Counted from the stretch's first letter, positions 32,067 through 40,868 are shown. The stretch: DNA of 44,544 nucleotides from Oscillospiraceae bacterium (GCA_018380115.1 JAGZUF010000021.1:1-44544), one strand, 5' to 3'. Notes: generated by a model from the sequence alone, not told the origin. Made by a program: numbers and translations.

Positions 32067-33581
32067 TTACTGGGCAATGGCGGCGCGCATCACATTATCC
32101 TGCGTGATGTCGCTGCCTGTGAATTCGCCCGTGATATGGCTGTTGCTCAGCACGATGCATCGGTCGGACATAGAGACAAGCTCGGGCATATCGGAGGATA
32201 CCATAATGATAGAGACGCCGCTTTCCACAAGCTCGTTCATCAGCTTATAGATTTCCGTTTTTGCGCCCACATCGATGCCCTTAGTGGGTTCATCTATCAA
32301 AAGAATCTGCGGCTTTGCCAAAAGCGATTTACCCAGCACCACCTTCTGCTGGTTGCCGCCGGAAAGGTTCACGATAAGCGTCTCCAGCGAGGGCGCGCGC
32401 ACGCGCAGCCGGTTGAAGATGCCCTGCGCCTGCTCTTTTTCCGCCTTTTTGTCAATGAAATATTTATGGGGCAGGTCTTTCAGGCTGCATAAGGTAAGGT
32501 TTTCACGAATGTTGAACACGCCGACAAAGCCGGATTTTTTGCGTTCTTCCGTCAAAAGGGCAATGCCCGCCCGAATGGCGTCGCGCGGCGACTGGATGCT
32601 GCATTCCTTTCCGTTCACCGTTATCTTTTTTGTCACGCCCTGTGTCAGTTGACCGAAAACGGCGCCCAGCGTCTCGCTTCGCCCGGCACCCACAAGGCCG
32701 CCGATGCCAAGTATCTCTCCCTTGCGCAATTGAAACGAGATATTGTCTACAATGTTCCGCCCGCGGATAGTGGGGTGAGGGACGCTCAGGTTTTCCACCG
32801 TCATCACCACTTCGCCAATTTCGGCGTGGCCCTGCGGGTACAGGTTTTCCACCTTGCGGCCCACCATCTCTTCGATAAGCTGCTCCTGCGTTACATCTGC
32901 TACGCCGCGCGCAGAGACGAACTGCCCGTCGCGCATCACAACAACGCGGTTCGCAATGCGGAATACTTCGTCCAGCTTGTGAGTGATGAAAATGCATGAA
33001 ACGCCTTTTCTGCGCATCTTTTCCAAAAAGCGGAACAGAATATTCACCTCGTTGTCGTCCAGCGCGCTGGTGGGCTCGTCCAGCACCAGGATGCGCGGCG
33101 ATTTTTGAATGGCGCGCATGATGGCAAGCATCTGAAGCTGGCCGCTGCCAAGGCTGGCGGCTTTTACCTGAGGGTCCACATCCAGCTCTATTTCTTTCAG
33201 CACTTCGCGTGTGCGGGCATACAGCGCTTTATAGTCCACAAAGACGCCTTTTCCCGGCAGGTTGCCAATGAACAGGTTTTCGGCAAGGCTTGCCTCCAGC
33301 ACCATGTTCAGTTCCTGGTACACCATTTCAATGCCGTTTTCTTCGGCCACCTTGACGCTGGTGAACTCCACGGGCTTTCCATCTATCAAAATCTGTCCGT
33401 CATAATCCCGGCTGGTGTAGCTGCCGCTCAGCACCTTCATCAGCGTGGATTTTCCTGCGCCGTTTTCGCCGCAGATGGCCAGTATCTCGCCTTCATTCAG
33501 GGTGATGGAGATGTCGTTCAGGGCAATCACGCCCGGAAAACGCTTGGTGACATGGTTCATTTCCAGAATGGTTTTACTCAT
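32067..33581 (-). CDS. CUT2-type sugar ABC transporter ATPase (RbsA/XylG/MglA type)
   Basis: This 504-residue cytoplasmic ATPase has two fused nucleotide-binding domains. The first has Walker A GENGAGKST (about residues 38-46) and Walker B LVLDEPTSALD, with an unusual signature LGSGQLQML. The second has the degenerate P-loop GLVGAGRSE normal for this family, the signature LSGGNQQKVVLGKSL and LLIDEPTKGIDVGA. The family powers uptake of monosaccharides such as ribose, xylose and galactose, and of inositol. It lies with its permease and binding protein in one operon. Start ATG 33581 follows AGAAGGGGG. Confidence 0.93.
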   Translation of the reverse strand: MSKTILEMNHVTKRFPGVIALNDISITLNEGEILAICGENGAGKSTLMKVLSGSYTSRDYDGQILIDGKPVEFTSVKVAEENGIEMVYQELNMVLEASLAENLFIGNLPGKGVFVDYKALYARTREVLKEIELDVDPQVKAASLGSGQLQMLAIMRAIQKSPRILVLDEPTSALDDNEVNILFRFLEKMRRKGVSCIFITHKLDEVFRIANRVVVMRDGQFVSARGVADVTQEQLIEEMVGRKVENLYPQGHAEIGEVVMTVENLSVPHPTIRGRNIVDNISFQLRKGEILGIGGLVGAGRSETLGAVFGQLTQGVTKKITVNGKECSIQSPRDAIRAGIALLTEERKKSGFVGVFNIRENLTLCSLKDLPHKYFIDKKAEKEQAQGIFNRLRVRAPSLETLIVNLSGGNQQKVVLGKSLLAKPQILLIDEPTKGIDVGAKTEIYKLMNELVESGVSIIMVSSDMPELVSMSDRCIVLSNSHITGEFTGSDITQDNVMRAAIAQ

Positions 33582-33600
33582 ATCGGGCCCCCTTCTGCCA

Positions 33601-34578
33601 TCAGGTGCCGCTGCTGGCCTGACGGCGGTATTTGTCCACGAACAGAGAAATCAGCAGAATAGCGCCGAACACAAGATTCTGCCAGAAGGTGGACACCCCA
33701 ATGACAATCAGTGCATTCTGAATGGTGGACAAAAGGATACAGCCAAGCGCAGCGCCAATGATGGTAGCCGTGCCGCCGTAGATGCTGGTGCCGCCAATGA
33801 TGACGGCGGCCATGATGGTAAGCTCGGTGCCGGTGCCTGCACCGGGCTGCGCTGTGGCAAAGCGGGATGCCATCAATACACCGGAAAGTGCGGCGAACAG
33901 AGAAGTGGCTGTATACAGGATAATTTGTTTGAGTGTCACATTGATGCCTGCCAGATGGGCGGTTTCCGCATTGCCGCCAATTGCAAGTACAGAGCGGCCG
34001 AATTTGGTGTATACCAGCAGAATGTGCCCTGCAATGCCCACGGCCGCCGCGTATAAAATGGGCATGGGCACCACGCCGAACAGACGGTGCTGGCCCAGCA
34101 CCTTGAAGCTGTCAGAAAAGCCGGAAATGGCAAGCCCCTGCGTCACCACAAGGATAATGCCATTCACCACATATTGCGTGCCCAGTGTGGCCAGAAAGCC
34201 GGGCAGCTTGGCGCGCACGATGATAAGGCCGTTCACAAGCCCTACAAGGCCGCCTACCAGCACTGCCAGCAGAATGGCGGGCACCAGCGGCACACCGGCC
34301 TTCAGGCACAGTGCACAGATAACGCCGCCAAAGCTGGTGGCAGCGCCCACGGAAAGGTCCATGCCGCCGCCTGCGATAAGGAAGGTGAGCGGCACGGCAA
34401 TCATAAAGGAAAAACTGGCCGTGCGGAGAATATCAAGTATATTGTTCAAATTGAAAAAGCTGGCATTGATACAGGCCACCACAGCCAGCAGCAGGGCAAG
34501 GGGAAGCAGAGTGCCCATTTCAGGCCGCCCCAGCAGCACGCGGCGAAGCCAGTGCGATTTGGATTTGTTCTGATTCAT
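33601..34578 (-). CDS. CUT2-type sugar ABC transporter permease (RbsC/XylH type)
   Basis: This 325-residue membrane protein has about eight to ten helices. The family motif AGGGMDLSVGAATSFGGV and the cytoplasmic loop GRSVLAIGGNAETAHLAGINV are both typical of RbsC-like permeases. ATIIGAALGCILLSTIQNALIVIGV follows near the C-terminus. ATG 34578 has AGGAGAACGACT upstream. A longer frame to 34743 runs into the non-coding gap and is rejected as N-terminal sequence. The ATPase gene begins 19 bases after its stop. Confidence 0.9.
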   Translation of the reverse strand: MNQNKSKSHWLRRVLLGRPEMGTLLPLALLLAVVACINASFFNLNNILDILRTASFSFMIAVPLTFLIAGGGMDLSVGAATSFGGVICALCLKAGVPLVPAILLAVLVGGLVGLVNGLIIVRAKLPGFLATLGTQYVVNGIILVVTQGLAISGFSDSFKVLGQHRLFGVVPMPILYAAAVGIAGHILLVYTKFGRSVLAIGGNAETAHLAGINVTLKQIILYTATSLFAALSGVLMASRFATAQPGAGTGTELTIMAAVIIGGTSIYGGTATIIGAALGCILLSTIQNALIVIGVSTFWQNLVFGAILLISLFVDKYRRQASSGT

Positions 34579-34749
34579 AGTCGTTCTCCTGATATTGTGT
34601 AAGAATGGCCGCAGGCTGTTCTGGCGGCTGTATGCCCAAGACGGCCCCAAGCGGGCCGGGGCGTGGATGCACCGGTGCGCCCTGTTGCGGCTGCAAATGG
34701 TGCATGCAATGCGGAACATAAGCCCGGAAACAGGCCCTGGCACAGGTGT

Positions 34750-34786
34750 GCGGGCAGGCCGGCCTTACCGGCACAGCGCTGCCCGC
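34750..34786 (-). other. Hairpin between binding-protein and permease genes
   Basis: An outer stem GCGGGCAG (34750-34757)/CTGCCCGC (34779-34786) encloses an inner stem GCCGG (34758-34762)/CCGGC (34768-34772). It lies about 40 bases after the binding-protein stop, in a 248-base gap. No T tract follows on the minus strand, so it looks like an mRNA-stabilising hairpin. I see nothing else in the gap. Confidence 0.5.
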
Positions 34787-34826
34787 ATGGGTGTCAGGGT
34801 TCCTGAAGGGGGTACCGGCCTGATGT

Positions 34827-35843
34827 TCAGGCGTTGATATCGATGCCTTTTTCTTCGCACCAGGCATCCACGTCTTCTGCGAACAGCACGCGGGCGCCGG
34901 CATCGTTGTTGTATTCCACAGTGCCGCCTTCGCGGATAGTCTGGGCAAGCGTGCATGCGTCATAACCTGTGGCATACCACTCCATGGCGACAGTGCAGGT
35001 CATGGTGCCGCCCTTGATGGCACGCAAAATTTCAGGCGCATCGTCCATGCCTATCACGACGAATTCATTCTCCAGACCATTTTCTTCCACGTAAGAGGCC
35101 GCGCCAAGGCCGGCATAGCTGTCAATAGACATCATGCTGTTCAGCTCCGGGTGCGCCAGCTTCAGGGCTGCCAGGTTGCTGCTGGCTGTGGCGGCATTGG
35201 AATTGCACTCCAGATTTTCTACGATAGTGGCATCCGGAGCAAGCTCGGCCAGTTTTGCCTCAAAGGCGGTGCGGGCCGTGTTCTGCATGGTATTGGTCAG
35301 TGCCGTCTGCATGGTGGCAACATAGATATCCTTGCCATCCATAGCTTCCACAAGGGCTTCGGCCGCGCTCTCGCCTATTGTGCTGGGGTCTGTGCCTATT
35401 TGGGCGTCGCAGCGGTCGGGGTCGTCGCCGGTTACGGCAATGACGGTGACGCCGGCTTCCCTGGCACGGTCCAGCATATCGGCAAACATTTCTACGTCGT
35501 TGACACTGATGGCAAGCACATCGGCGCCATTGGTGATGGCGGTTTCTGCCAGGTTCACCATGTCGGTATTGGAGTTGGAGCTTTGGGGCGCCAGATACTG
35601 GCCCTCCCAGCCGAGGTCTTCGCAGGCCTGCATAAAGCCCTTTTCTGCCTGCCCCCAGGCGGCGCCGCCGGACATGGGGCCTACAAAGTAAGCTTTTACG
35701 GCCTCTCCGCCCGCGGTGGAAGTGCCGGAGCCGCTTTCTGTGCTTCCTGCAGAAGAGGAGGGGGAGGCCGGGCTGCACCCGGCGAGGATGAGCGACAGCG
35801 CAAGCGCTGCGGCAAGGGCAAATGCGAGCAAACGTTTTTTCAT
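34827..35843 (-). CDS. CUT2-type sugar ABC transporter solute-binding lipoprotein (RbsB type)
   Basis: This 338-residue secreted lipoprotein has the lipobox LILAGC (Cys near residue 23), a Ser/Gly-rich linker, then a type I periplasmic binding fold. Visible features are AYFVGPMSGGAAWGQAEKGFMQAC, ADVLAISVNDVEMFADMLDRAREAGVTVIAVTGDDPD, AQIGTDPSTIGESAAEALVEAM and EFVVIGMDDAPEILRAIKGGTMTCTVAMEWYATGYDA. The family binds single sugars or small cyclitols, less often glycosides. ATG 35843 follows AAGGAGGACATCACT. It is preceded by the ROK kinase gene and followed by its permease and ATPase. Confidence 0.9.
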   Translation of the reverse strand: MKKRLLAFALAAALALSLILAGCSPASPSSSAGSTESGSGTSTAGGEAVKAYFVGPMSGGAAWGQAEKGFMQACEDLGWEGQYLAPQSSNSNTDMVNLAETAITNGADVLAISVNDVEMFADMLDRAREAGVTVIAVTGDDPDRCDAQIGTDPSTIGESAAEALVEAMDGKDIYVATMQTALTNTMQNTARTAFEAKLAELAPDATIVENLECNSNAATASSNLAALKLAHPELNSMMSIDSYAGLGAASYVEENGLENEFVVIGMDDAPEILRAIKGGTMTCTVAMEWYATGYDACTLAQTIREGGTVEYNNDAGARVLFAEDVDAWCEEKGIDINA

Positions 35844-35894
35844 AGTGATGTCCTCCTTGATAATACGATTCTATAAATGGGCACGAATGCCAAT

Positions 35895-36797
35895 TCAGAC
35901 GGAAGGGGCGGCGCACTGGATAAAGTTTTTTACTGCGCCCAGCATGCCTGCGCTGTTCTGGCACTGCGCCAGAACGATGTCGTAATGGCTGCGCATTTCC
36001 TCTGGCAACTGCGAGAGAATGGCGCCGCGCAAAGGCTCCAGCAGCAGCGTGCCGCGCTCGGTAATGCCGCCGCCGATGATAAGCTTTTCCGGGTCCAGCA
36101 TGATAAGTACGTCTGCCAGGGCGCTGCCCAGGCCGCCCAGCCAGTGCCGGTATATTTCGCACGCGGCGGCGTTCTGCGCGGAAACCATGGAAAAAAACTC
36201 ATCCGGGCCAAGGCCAGGGATATTCAGCTTCGCCCTTGCCATGCGCACAAGCCCGCTGGCAGAATAGTCTGTCTCCAGGCATGCGCCGCCGGCATAACGC
36301 ATATAGCCTATTTCGCCCGCATGAAAGTGGGCCCCGTTGTGAATGGCCCCGTCTATCATCAGGCTGCCGCCGATGCCGGTGCCTATGGTAGCACAGAACA
36401 ACACGCGGCAGCCCATTCCGGCGCCTACCCAGTGCTCGCCCAAGGCGGCGGCGTTCACATCGTTCAAAAGACGCGCCCTGCATCCGGCGGCCTGCTCAAG
36501 AAGGGACTGAAGAGGCATCCCCTTCAGAAAAGGAATATTTTCAATACCGCCCAGCACGGTGCCCGCATGGCTGTCCACAATGCCGGCGGTGCAGATGCCA
36601 ACCCCCTCTATGGGGCCGGCGTTTTCCACCAGGGCACACAGCGTGCGCAGAAAATACTCTGCGCCTTTTTCAGGGCAGGTGTCTGCCAGGCCGCGGCGCA
36701 CAATGGTGCCTTTGGCATCAATCACGCCCCACTTGATGCGCGTGCCGCCAATGTCGATGCCAAGGTAACGGCAGCTTGGGTTATGCTCATTTTGCAT
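35895..36797 (-). CDS. ROK-family sugar kinase
   Basis: This 300-residue cytoplasmic kinase likely phosphorylates a hexose released in this pathway. It has the phosphate-binding loop YLGIDIGGTRIKWGVID at the N-terminus, LLNDVNAAALGEHWVGAG with the catalytic-type Asp, IGTGIGGSLMIDG, and the ROK signature region FHAGEIGYMRY. The zinc-binding cysteine set usual in ROK kinases (CxCGxxGCxE) is missing. Only GGACLETDYSA remains, with one cysteine, so the loop is shortened. It may be a glucokinase, mannokinase or fructokinase, or act on an unusual sugar. ATG 36797 follows AAAGGAGGAACCCTCC. Confidence 0.88.
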   Translation of the reverse strand: MQNEHNPSCRYLGIDIGGTRIKWGVIDAKGTIVRRGLADTCPEKGAEYFLRTLCALVENAGPIEGVGICTAGIVDSHAGTVLGGIENIPFLKGMPLQSLLEQAAGCRARLLNDVNAAALGEHWVGAGMGCRVLFCATIGTGIGGSLMIDGAIHNGAHFHAGEIGYMRYAGGACLETDYSASGLVRMARAKLNIPGLGPDEFFSMVSAQNAAACEIYRHWLGGLGSALADVLIMLDPEKLIIGGGITERGTLLLEPLRGAILSQLPEEMRSHYDIVLAQCQNSAGMLGAVKNFIQCAAPSV

Positions 36798-36825
36798 GGA
36801 GGGTTCCTCCTTTTTCGTTTTTGCC

Positions 36826-37875
36826 TCAGGTATAGATGCGGGCGGCCGGCATCCTGCTTTTGCACAGGGAAAACAGGCCCTTGGTGTACAGAAGGCTGCC
36901 CACCTGTGTTACTACGATGTCCGGGGTATAAGCGCCGGTGCCCAGCAGCCGTTCAAAGCGCTGGCGTATCACATCAATGTCCTGCTGGTTTAAATAGGTG
37001 GAATCTATCACCACAAGGTCCGGGTCCAGGACGCAACAGGTATTCAGCAAAAGCCGCGCCACGATGTCCTGCAGATCTTCGCGGCGTCCTTCTGCAAGAA
37101 GCTGCTTTACAAGCTCTTCCAGCGAGTGTGTTGCGCTTCGCTCTTTTTCCCAGCGCCCAATGTCCATAAAGCTCAGCTCGCCGGAGAAATTGCGCTGCGA
37201 TTTATACAGCTTGTTGCCTATCACCACACTGGCACCGATGCCGTCGTCCAGATATAGAAACAGCATGTTTTTCACCTGGCTGCTGGTGTAGTTTTCATGC
37301 AGCCCGATGGTGGAGGCGTTGATGTCGTTTTCCACCACAATCAGGGTATGAAACTGACGGGCAAGAGCATCGGCAAGGCCGTAGCCCTCCCACTCGGGGA
37401 TAAGGGGAATACTGCTTACGACACCGTGCGCCACAGTGCCCGGCACAGCGACGCCTATGGCGAGCACTTCTTGCTTTATGTGCTCCAGAAGCTGGCGGAT
37501 TAGGCTGACCAGTTCCTTTGTCCAGCGGGCAGCGGCATGCCTTTTTGTCCATTCACGCAGCACATTGCCTACGATATCGCAAAGTGTAATATGATAACTG
37601 CCTGAGCGGATAAGGATGGTGATAATGACACCGGCATTATTATTGATGCAATATTGCTTTGCCTTGCGCCCGCCAGAGGAGGGCTGGTAGCCGCTGTGGG
37701 CTATCCGCCCGCTTTGTACGAGCTCATCTACTGTGCGGCTTACCGTGACAAGGCTCAGGTTTGTGGCGCGGGCAAGCTCCGGCTTGGTAATACCAGGCTG
37801 TTTTTGAATCAGTTCCAGAATAAGAAGCCGGTTTGCCTGCTTGATAACAGAGGGGGTGCCGGCGATTTTCTGCAT
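36826..37875 (-). CDS. ROK-family transcriptional repressor (NagC/XylR type)
   Basis: This 349-residue regulator has an N-terminal winged helix-turn-helix (about residues 12-65; ILELIQKQPGITKPELARATNLSLVTVSRTVDELVQSG) followed by a ROK sugar-binding domain. That domain contains IGVAVPGTV, VVENDINASTIGLHE and DDGIGASVVIGNKLY, without an intact kinase loop. ATG 37875 follows GAAGGAGCTTTTCC. It is the first gene of the leftward CUT2 operon. A promoter and a 21-base palindrome directly upstream suggest autorepression relieved by the pathway sugar. Confidence 0.9.
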   Translation of the reverse strand: MQKIAGTPSVIKQANRLLILELIQKQPGITKPELARATNLSLVTVSRTVDELVQSGRIAHSGYQPSSGGRKAKQYCINNNAGVIITILIRSGSYHITLCDIVGNVLREWTKRHAAARWTKELVSLIRQLLEHIKQEVLAIGVAVPGTVAHGVVSSIPLIPEWEGYGLADALARQFHTLIVVENDINASTIGLHENYTSSQVKNMLFLYLDDGIGASVVIGNKLYKSQRNFSGELSFMDIGRWEKERSATHSLEELVKQLLAEGRREDLQDIVARLLLNTCCVLDPDLVVIDSTYLNQQDIDVIRQRFERLLGTGAYTPDIVVTQVGSLLYTKGLFSLCKSRMPAARIYT

Positions 37876-37900
37876 GGGAAAAGCTCCTTCAAATGATATA

Positions 37901-37921
37901 ACTTAATAATCATTATTAAGT
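37901..37921. promoter_or_regulatory. 21-base perfect palindrome, likely ROK operator
   Basis: ACTTAATAAT-C-ATTATTAAGT lies between the promoter's -10 box and the ROK repressor start codon, over the expected transcription start. AT-rich palindromes of this kind are bound by NagC/XylR-type ROK repressors. Confidence 0.65.
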
Positions 37922-37932
37922 TTCTAGATAAA

Positions 37933-37961
37933 ATTATGCTCTTTGTGTACAAAGAAATCAA
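37933..37961 (-). promoter_or_regulatory. Promoter of the CUT2/ROK operon
   Basis: On the minus strand a -35 TTGATT (37961-37956) and a -10 CATAAT (37938-37933) are separated by 17 bases. The spacer contains a second inverted repeat, CTTTGT (37941-37946)/ACAAAG (37949-37954), which could bind another regulator. Confidence 0.6.
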
Positions 37962-38202
37962 TATGCCGCTTGATAAATTGTGCATGTGCACATGCAATGT
38001 CCCAATTGCTGTGCGGAATGCTGCAAAAATCTATTGTATTTCTCCCAAAAGCCTACTTAATAAAGTGCCCCTGTAAAAGCCATATGTGCAGCAAAGAGAG
38101 AGAAAGGCCGGCCCGAAGGGGAAAGACGGCCTGCGGGCTGCCCTGCGCAGGCAGGACAGCGTTTTTTGCTCTAAAACGGAAGATTATGCCTTTTTTTCGC
38201 CT

Positions 38203-38232
38203 TTGCACAGAACGGGAGGGTTCTGTTATAAT
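38203..38232 (+). promoter_or_regulatory. Promoter of the ABC exporter genes
   Basis: A -35 TTGCAC (38203-38208) and a consensus -10 TATAAT (38227-38232) are separated by 18 bases. The expected start near 38239 gives a leader of about 265 bases before the TTG at 38504. Confidence 0.6.
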
Positions 38233-38275
38233 CCATTGCATAAACAGACTGGATATATTGAAACAAGGAGGAGCC

Positions 38276-38476
38276 ATGCAGGACACCGACGACAGTGACG
38301 CTGCCCCGCGTGACATGTTTTTGAATAAAGTGAAGCGGAACAAAGGCATTGCTGCGCCCTTTTGTACAAGGGCGGCGGCATTGCCTTTTTTGCTTCTGAC
38401 AGCATGGCGGGCCGTCCGGCCGCCACGGCAGCGGGCCGGGGGCCTCCGGCCCGCCGCCGGAAACCGTTTTGAATGA
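38276..38476 (+). CDS. Uncertain 66-codon frame in the leader of the ABC genes
   Basis: ATG 38276 has a strong ribosome site (AAGGAGGAGCC) and a promoter 45 bases upstream. The product starts MQDTDDSDAAPRDMFLNKVKR but becomes Arg/Ala/Pro-rich and matches nothing I recognise. A large hairpin, GCGGGCCGG (38431-38439)/CCGGCCCGC (38446-38454), lies inside its 3' end. It could be a leader peptide linked to attenuation, the stump of a regulator gene, or chance. Treat as unproven. Confidence 0.3.
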   Translation: MQDTDDSDAAPRDMFLNKVKRNKGIAAPFCTRAAALPFLLLTAWRAVRPPRQRAGGLRPAAGNRFE

Positions 38477-38503
38477 CATGATACACAGAAAGGAAGAAAA
38501 ACC

Positions 38504-39241
38504 TTGAATTTACAGTTAAACGAAATAAAAAAGGCGTATGGCGGCAAGGAGGTGTTGAAGGGCTGTTCCTTCACCTTTGAAAAGGGGAAGATATACGGCC
38601 TGCTGGGCCGCAACGGCGCAGGCAAGACAACGCTGTTCAACTGCCTTACAGACGAGCTGCCCGCAGACTCCGGCACGGCCGAGCTTATACAGGCGGACGG
38701 CGCGCGGCGCCCGCTTGTGCCAAGCGAGGTGGGGTATGTGTTTTCCACCCCAATTCTGCCGGACTTTCTCACCGGTTATGAATTCGTCAAATTCTATATG
38801 GATATCAACGCCGCACGCTGTGCGCTCGGAAAAACAATAGACGATTATTTCGACATGGTGCAGATAGATCATGAAGACCGGCATAAGCTGATTAAAGGCT
38901 ATTCACACGGCATGAAAAACAAGGTGCAGATGCTGCTGTTTCTGATTGCACGGCCGCCGGTTATTTTACTAGATGAACCGCTCACCTCTTTTGACGTGGT
39001 GGTGGCGCTGGAAATCAAAAACCTTCTGCGTGAGATCAAGCACGACCATGTCATTGTGTTCTCCACCCACATTTTGCAGCTTGCCACAGATCTGTGCGAC
39101 GAGATTGTCATTTTGCACGACGGCCGGCTCAGCCAGGTGGACCATGCACTTTTGCAGAGCAAAGATTTTGAAGAGCAGATTATCGAGCTTCTGACAGAAG
39201 ACGCCCCGGCGGAAAAGAAAGAAGAGGGCGCCAATGGCTGA
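38504..39241 (+). CDS. ABC transporter ATPase (ABC-2 exporter type)
   Basis: This 245-residue cytoplasmic ATPase has Walker A GLLGRNGAGKTT, a Q-loop-region EVGYVFSTPILPDFLTGYEF, the signature YSHGMKNKVQM (the GMK variant common in ABC-2 and bacteriocin/antibiotic exporters), and Walker B VILLDEPLTSFD. The H-loop is in VFSTHILQLATDLCDEIVIL. The start is TTG 38504 with AGGAAGA upstream. It overlaps the next gene by eight bases, and that gene encodes its membrane partner. The exported substrate is unknown. Confidence 0.88.
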   Translation: MNLQLNEIKKAYGGKEVLKGCSFTFEKGKIYGLLGRNGAGKTTLFNCLTDELPADSGTAELIQADGARRPLVPSEVGYVFSTPILPDFLTGYEFVKFYMDINAARCALGKTIDDYFDMVQIDHEDRHKLIKGYSHGMKNKVQMLLFLIARPPVILLDEPLTSFDVVVALEIKNLLREIKHDHVIVFSTHILQLATDLCDEIVILHDGRLSQVDHALLQSKDFEEQIIELLTEDAPAEKKEEGANG

Positions 39242-40862
39242 CATGCTGGTTAAAATAGTTGAAATGAAGGCCGTACTGTGGCTGAACAGCTTCTTTTATT
39301 ACTTCCGCCGCCTGTGGCTGGTGGGCCGCCTGATGCCGGAGAGCGTCTATGCCGGCACGGCTTTGAAAAGGGTGCTTTCGTATGTGGCGGTGGCAGTGCA
39401 GCAGATCGCCGGCTTTTTTGGCAAACCGCTGTACCTGTTGCTGTTTGCAGGACTGCCTGCGCTGTGGCTGCAGGCCGGGTACCCACAGGCCGCCGGGCAG
39501 CCGTTTGCGCTGTTTGCCGCCATCATATTTTTCCTGAACTGTATTCTGGGCTCGTTTGGGGACAGCACCGTATTTTCCGTCACGCGCGAAAAGGTTACCT
39601 TTTTGAAATACATGCGCGTCAATGCGCGGCGCTACATCCAGGCGGCCTTGCTGCTGCATTATGTGCCGTTTTTGGCCTATTATCTTTTCTGGTTCATTGT
39701 GGCGGCCTGCCTGCTTGGGGCCGGCCCGGCAACAGGGACTGCACTGTGGCTGGTGTTTACGGCCTTCCGCATGCTGGGCGAGGCCGTTCAGGTATACCTG
39801 TACGACAAAACGGGAAAGGTGCTCAGCCGCAGCACGGCATATGGGCTTGTGCTCATTGCGCTGGGGCTGGCGGGCGCTTATCTGCCTGCGGCGCTGGGCC
39901 TGCAATGGCCTGTTGTGCTGGCCGGTGTTCTGCTGCATCCCGCCGTTGTGGCCGCATGTGTGCTGGTAGGCGCGGGCTGCGCGTATTATGTGGTGTGGGG
40001 CTACCGCGGCTATGAGCGCAAGCTGCCCCGTTCGCTGGATCTGAACTTCCTGCTTTCTACTCTTCTAAAAGCATCTGCTGCGGCGCCAGCCAAGGATGTA
40101 GAGGTAAAAGAGAGCGATGCGGAACTGGAGGCGGGGCAGTATGCCCGCCTGCAAAGGCTGAAAGGGTACGACTATTTGAACGCCATGTTTTTTGCAAGGC
40201 ACCGCCGCCAGTTGGTGCGCCCTGTGTGGTACAGGCTTGCCATTGCCGGGGTGGCGCTGTGCAGTGCGCTGGCATTTGCCCTTTGGCAGCCGGAGGCGGC
40301 CCGCAGCCTGAGCCGCAGCCTTACGGCGATGCTGCCGTCATTCGTATTCATCATGTATGGCATGACTGTGGCGGAAAAGGCCTGCCGTGCAATGTTCTAT
40401 AACTGTGACAAAGACCTTTTGCGCTATGCGTGGTACCGCACACCGGGCGTTATCCTGCGCTGCTTTGCCATTCGCCTGCGCCGTGTGGCGCTGTACAACG
40501 GCATTGTGGCTGCGGCGCTTTGCCTCGCGGCGGCTGTGTTTTGCTTTGCGTGCGGCGCGGGCATTTTTACCGCAGATTTCTGGCTGTTCTGTGCAGCTAT
40601 CCTGCTGCTTTCGCTTTTGTTCACAGCGCATCACCTGTGCCTTTACTACATCTTTCAGCCCTATTCTGAAAGCATGCGGGTAAAGAACCCCATGTTCAAT
40701 GTTGTAAACTGGGGCATGTATTTTTTATGCTTTTTGTGCTTGAAAATAGATGTGGGCGGCCTTGTCTTTACGCTGGCTGTTCTGGCGTTCACCATTGTTT
40801 ATATTGCAGTGGTTCTGACGCTGGTATATATCCGGGCGCCCAAATCCTTCCGCGTGAAATAA
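39234..40862 (+). CDS. Large integral membrane protein, ABC exporter permease partner
   Basis: This 542-residue protein has roughly ten to twelve hydrophobic helices in two blocks (about 40-260 and 320-530) separated by a charged loop with PAKDVEVKESDAELEAGQY. The two-block layout fits an ABC-2-like exporter permease. No family motif is recognised beyond that. ATG 39234 lies in the end of the ATPase gene (overlap eight bases, ribosome site AAGAAAGAAGAGGG), so the two are translated together. Function as the membrane subunit is inferred from this pairing. Confidence 0.75.
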   Translation: MADMLVKIVEMKAVLWLNSFFYYFRRLWLVGRLMPESVYAGTALKRVLSYVAVAVQQIAGFFGKPLYLLLFAGLPALWLQAGYPQAAGQPFALFAAIIFFLNCILGSFGDSTVFSVTREKVTFLKYMRVNARRYIQAALLLHYVPFLAYYLFWFIVAACLLGAGPATGTALWLVFTAFRMLGEAVQVYLYDKTGKVLSRSTAYGLVLIALGLAGAYLPAALGLQWPVVLAGVLLHPAVVAACVLVGAGCAYYVVWGYRGYERKLPRSLDLNFLLSTLLKASAAAPAKDVEVKESDAELEAGQYARLQRLKGYDYLNAMFFARHRRQLVRPVWYRLAIAGVALCSALAFALWQPEAARSLSRSLTAMLPSFVFIMYGMTVAEKACRAMFYNCDKDLLRYAWYRTPGVILRCFAIRLRRVALYNGIVAAALCLAAAVFCFACGAGIFTADFWLFCAAILLLSLLFTAHHLCLYYIFQPYSESMRVKNPMFNVVNWGMYFLCFLCLKIDVGGLVFTLAVLAFTIVYIAVVLTLVYIRAPKSFRVK

Positions 40863-40868
40863 ACAATG

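Noticed and set aside
37943..38475. 177-codon frame upstream of the ABC genes
   Set aside because: It is Cys/Arg-rich with no ribosome site at its start. Only the part from 38276 has a ribosome site, and it is listed with low confidence.
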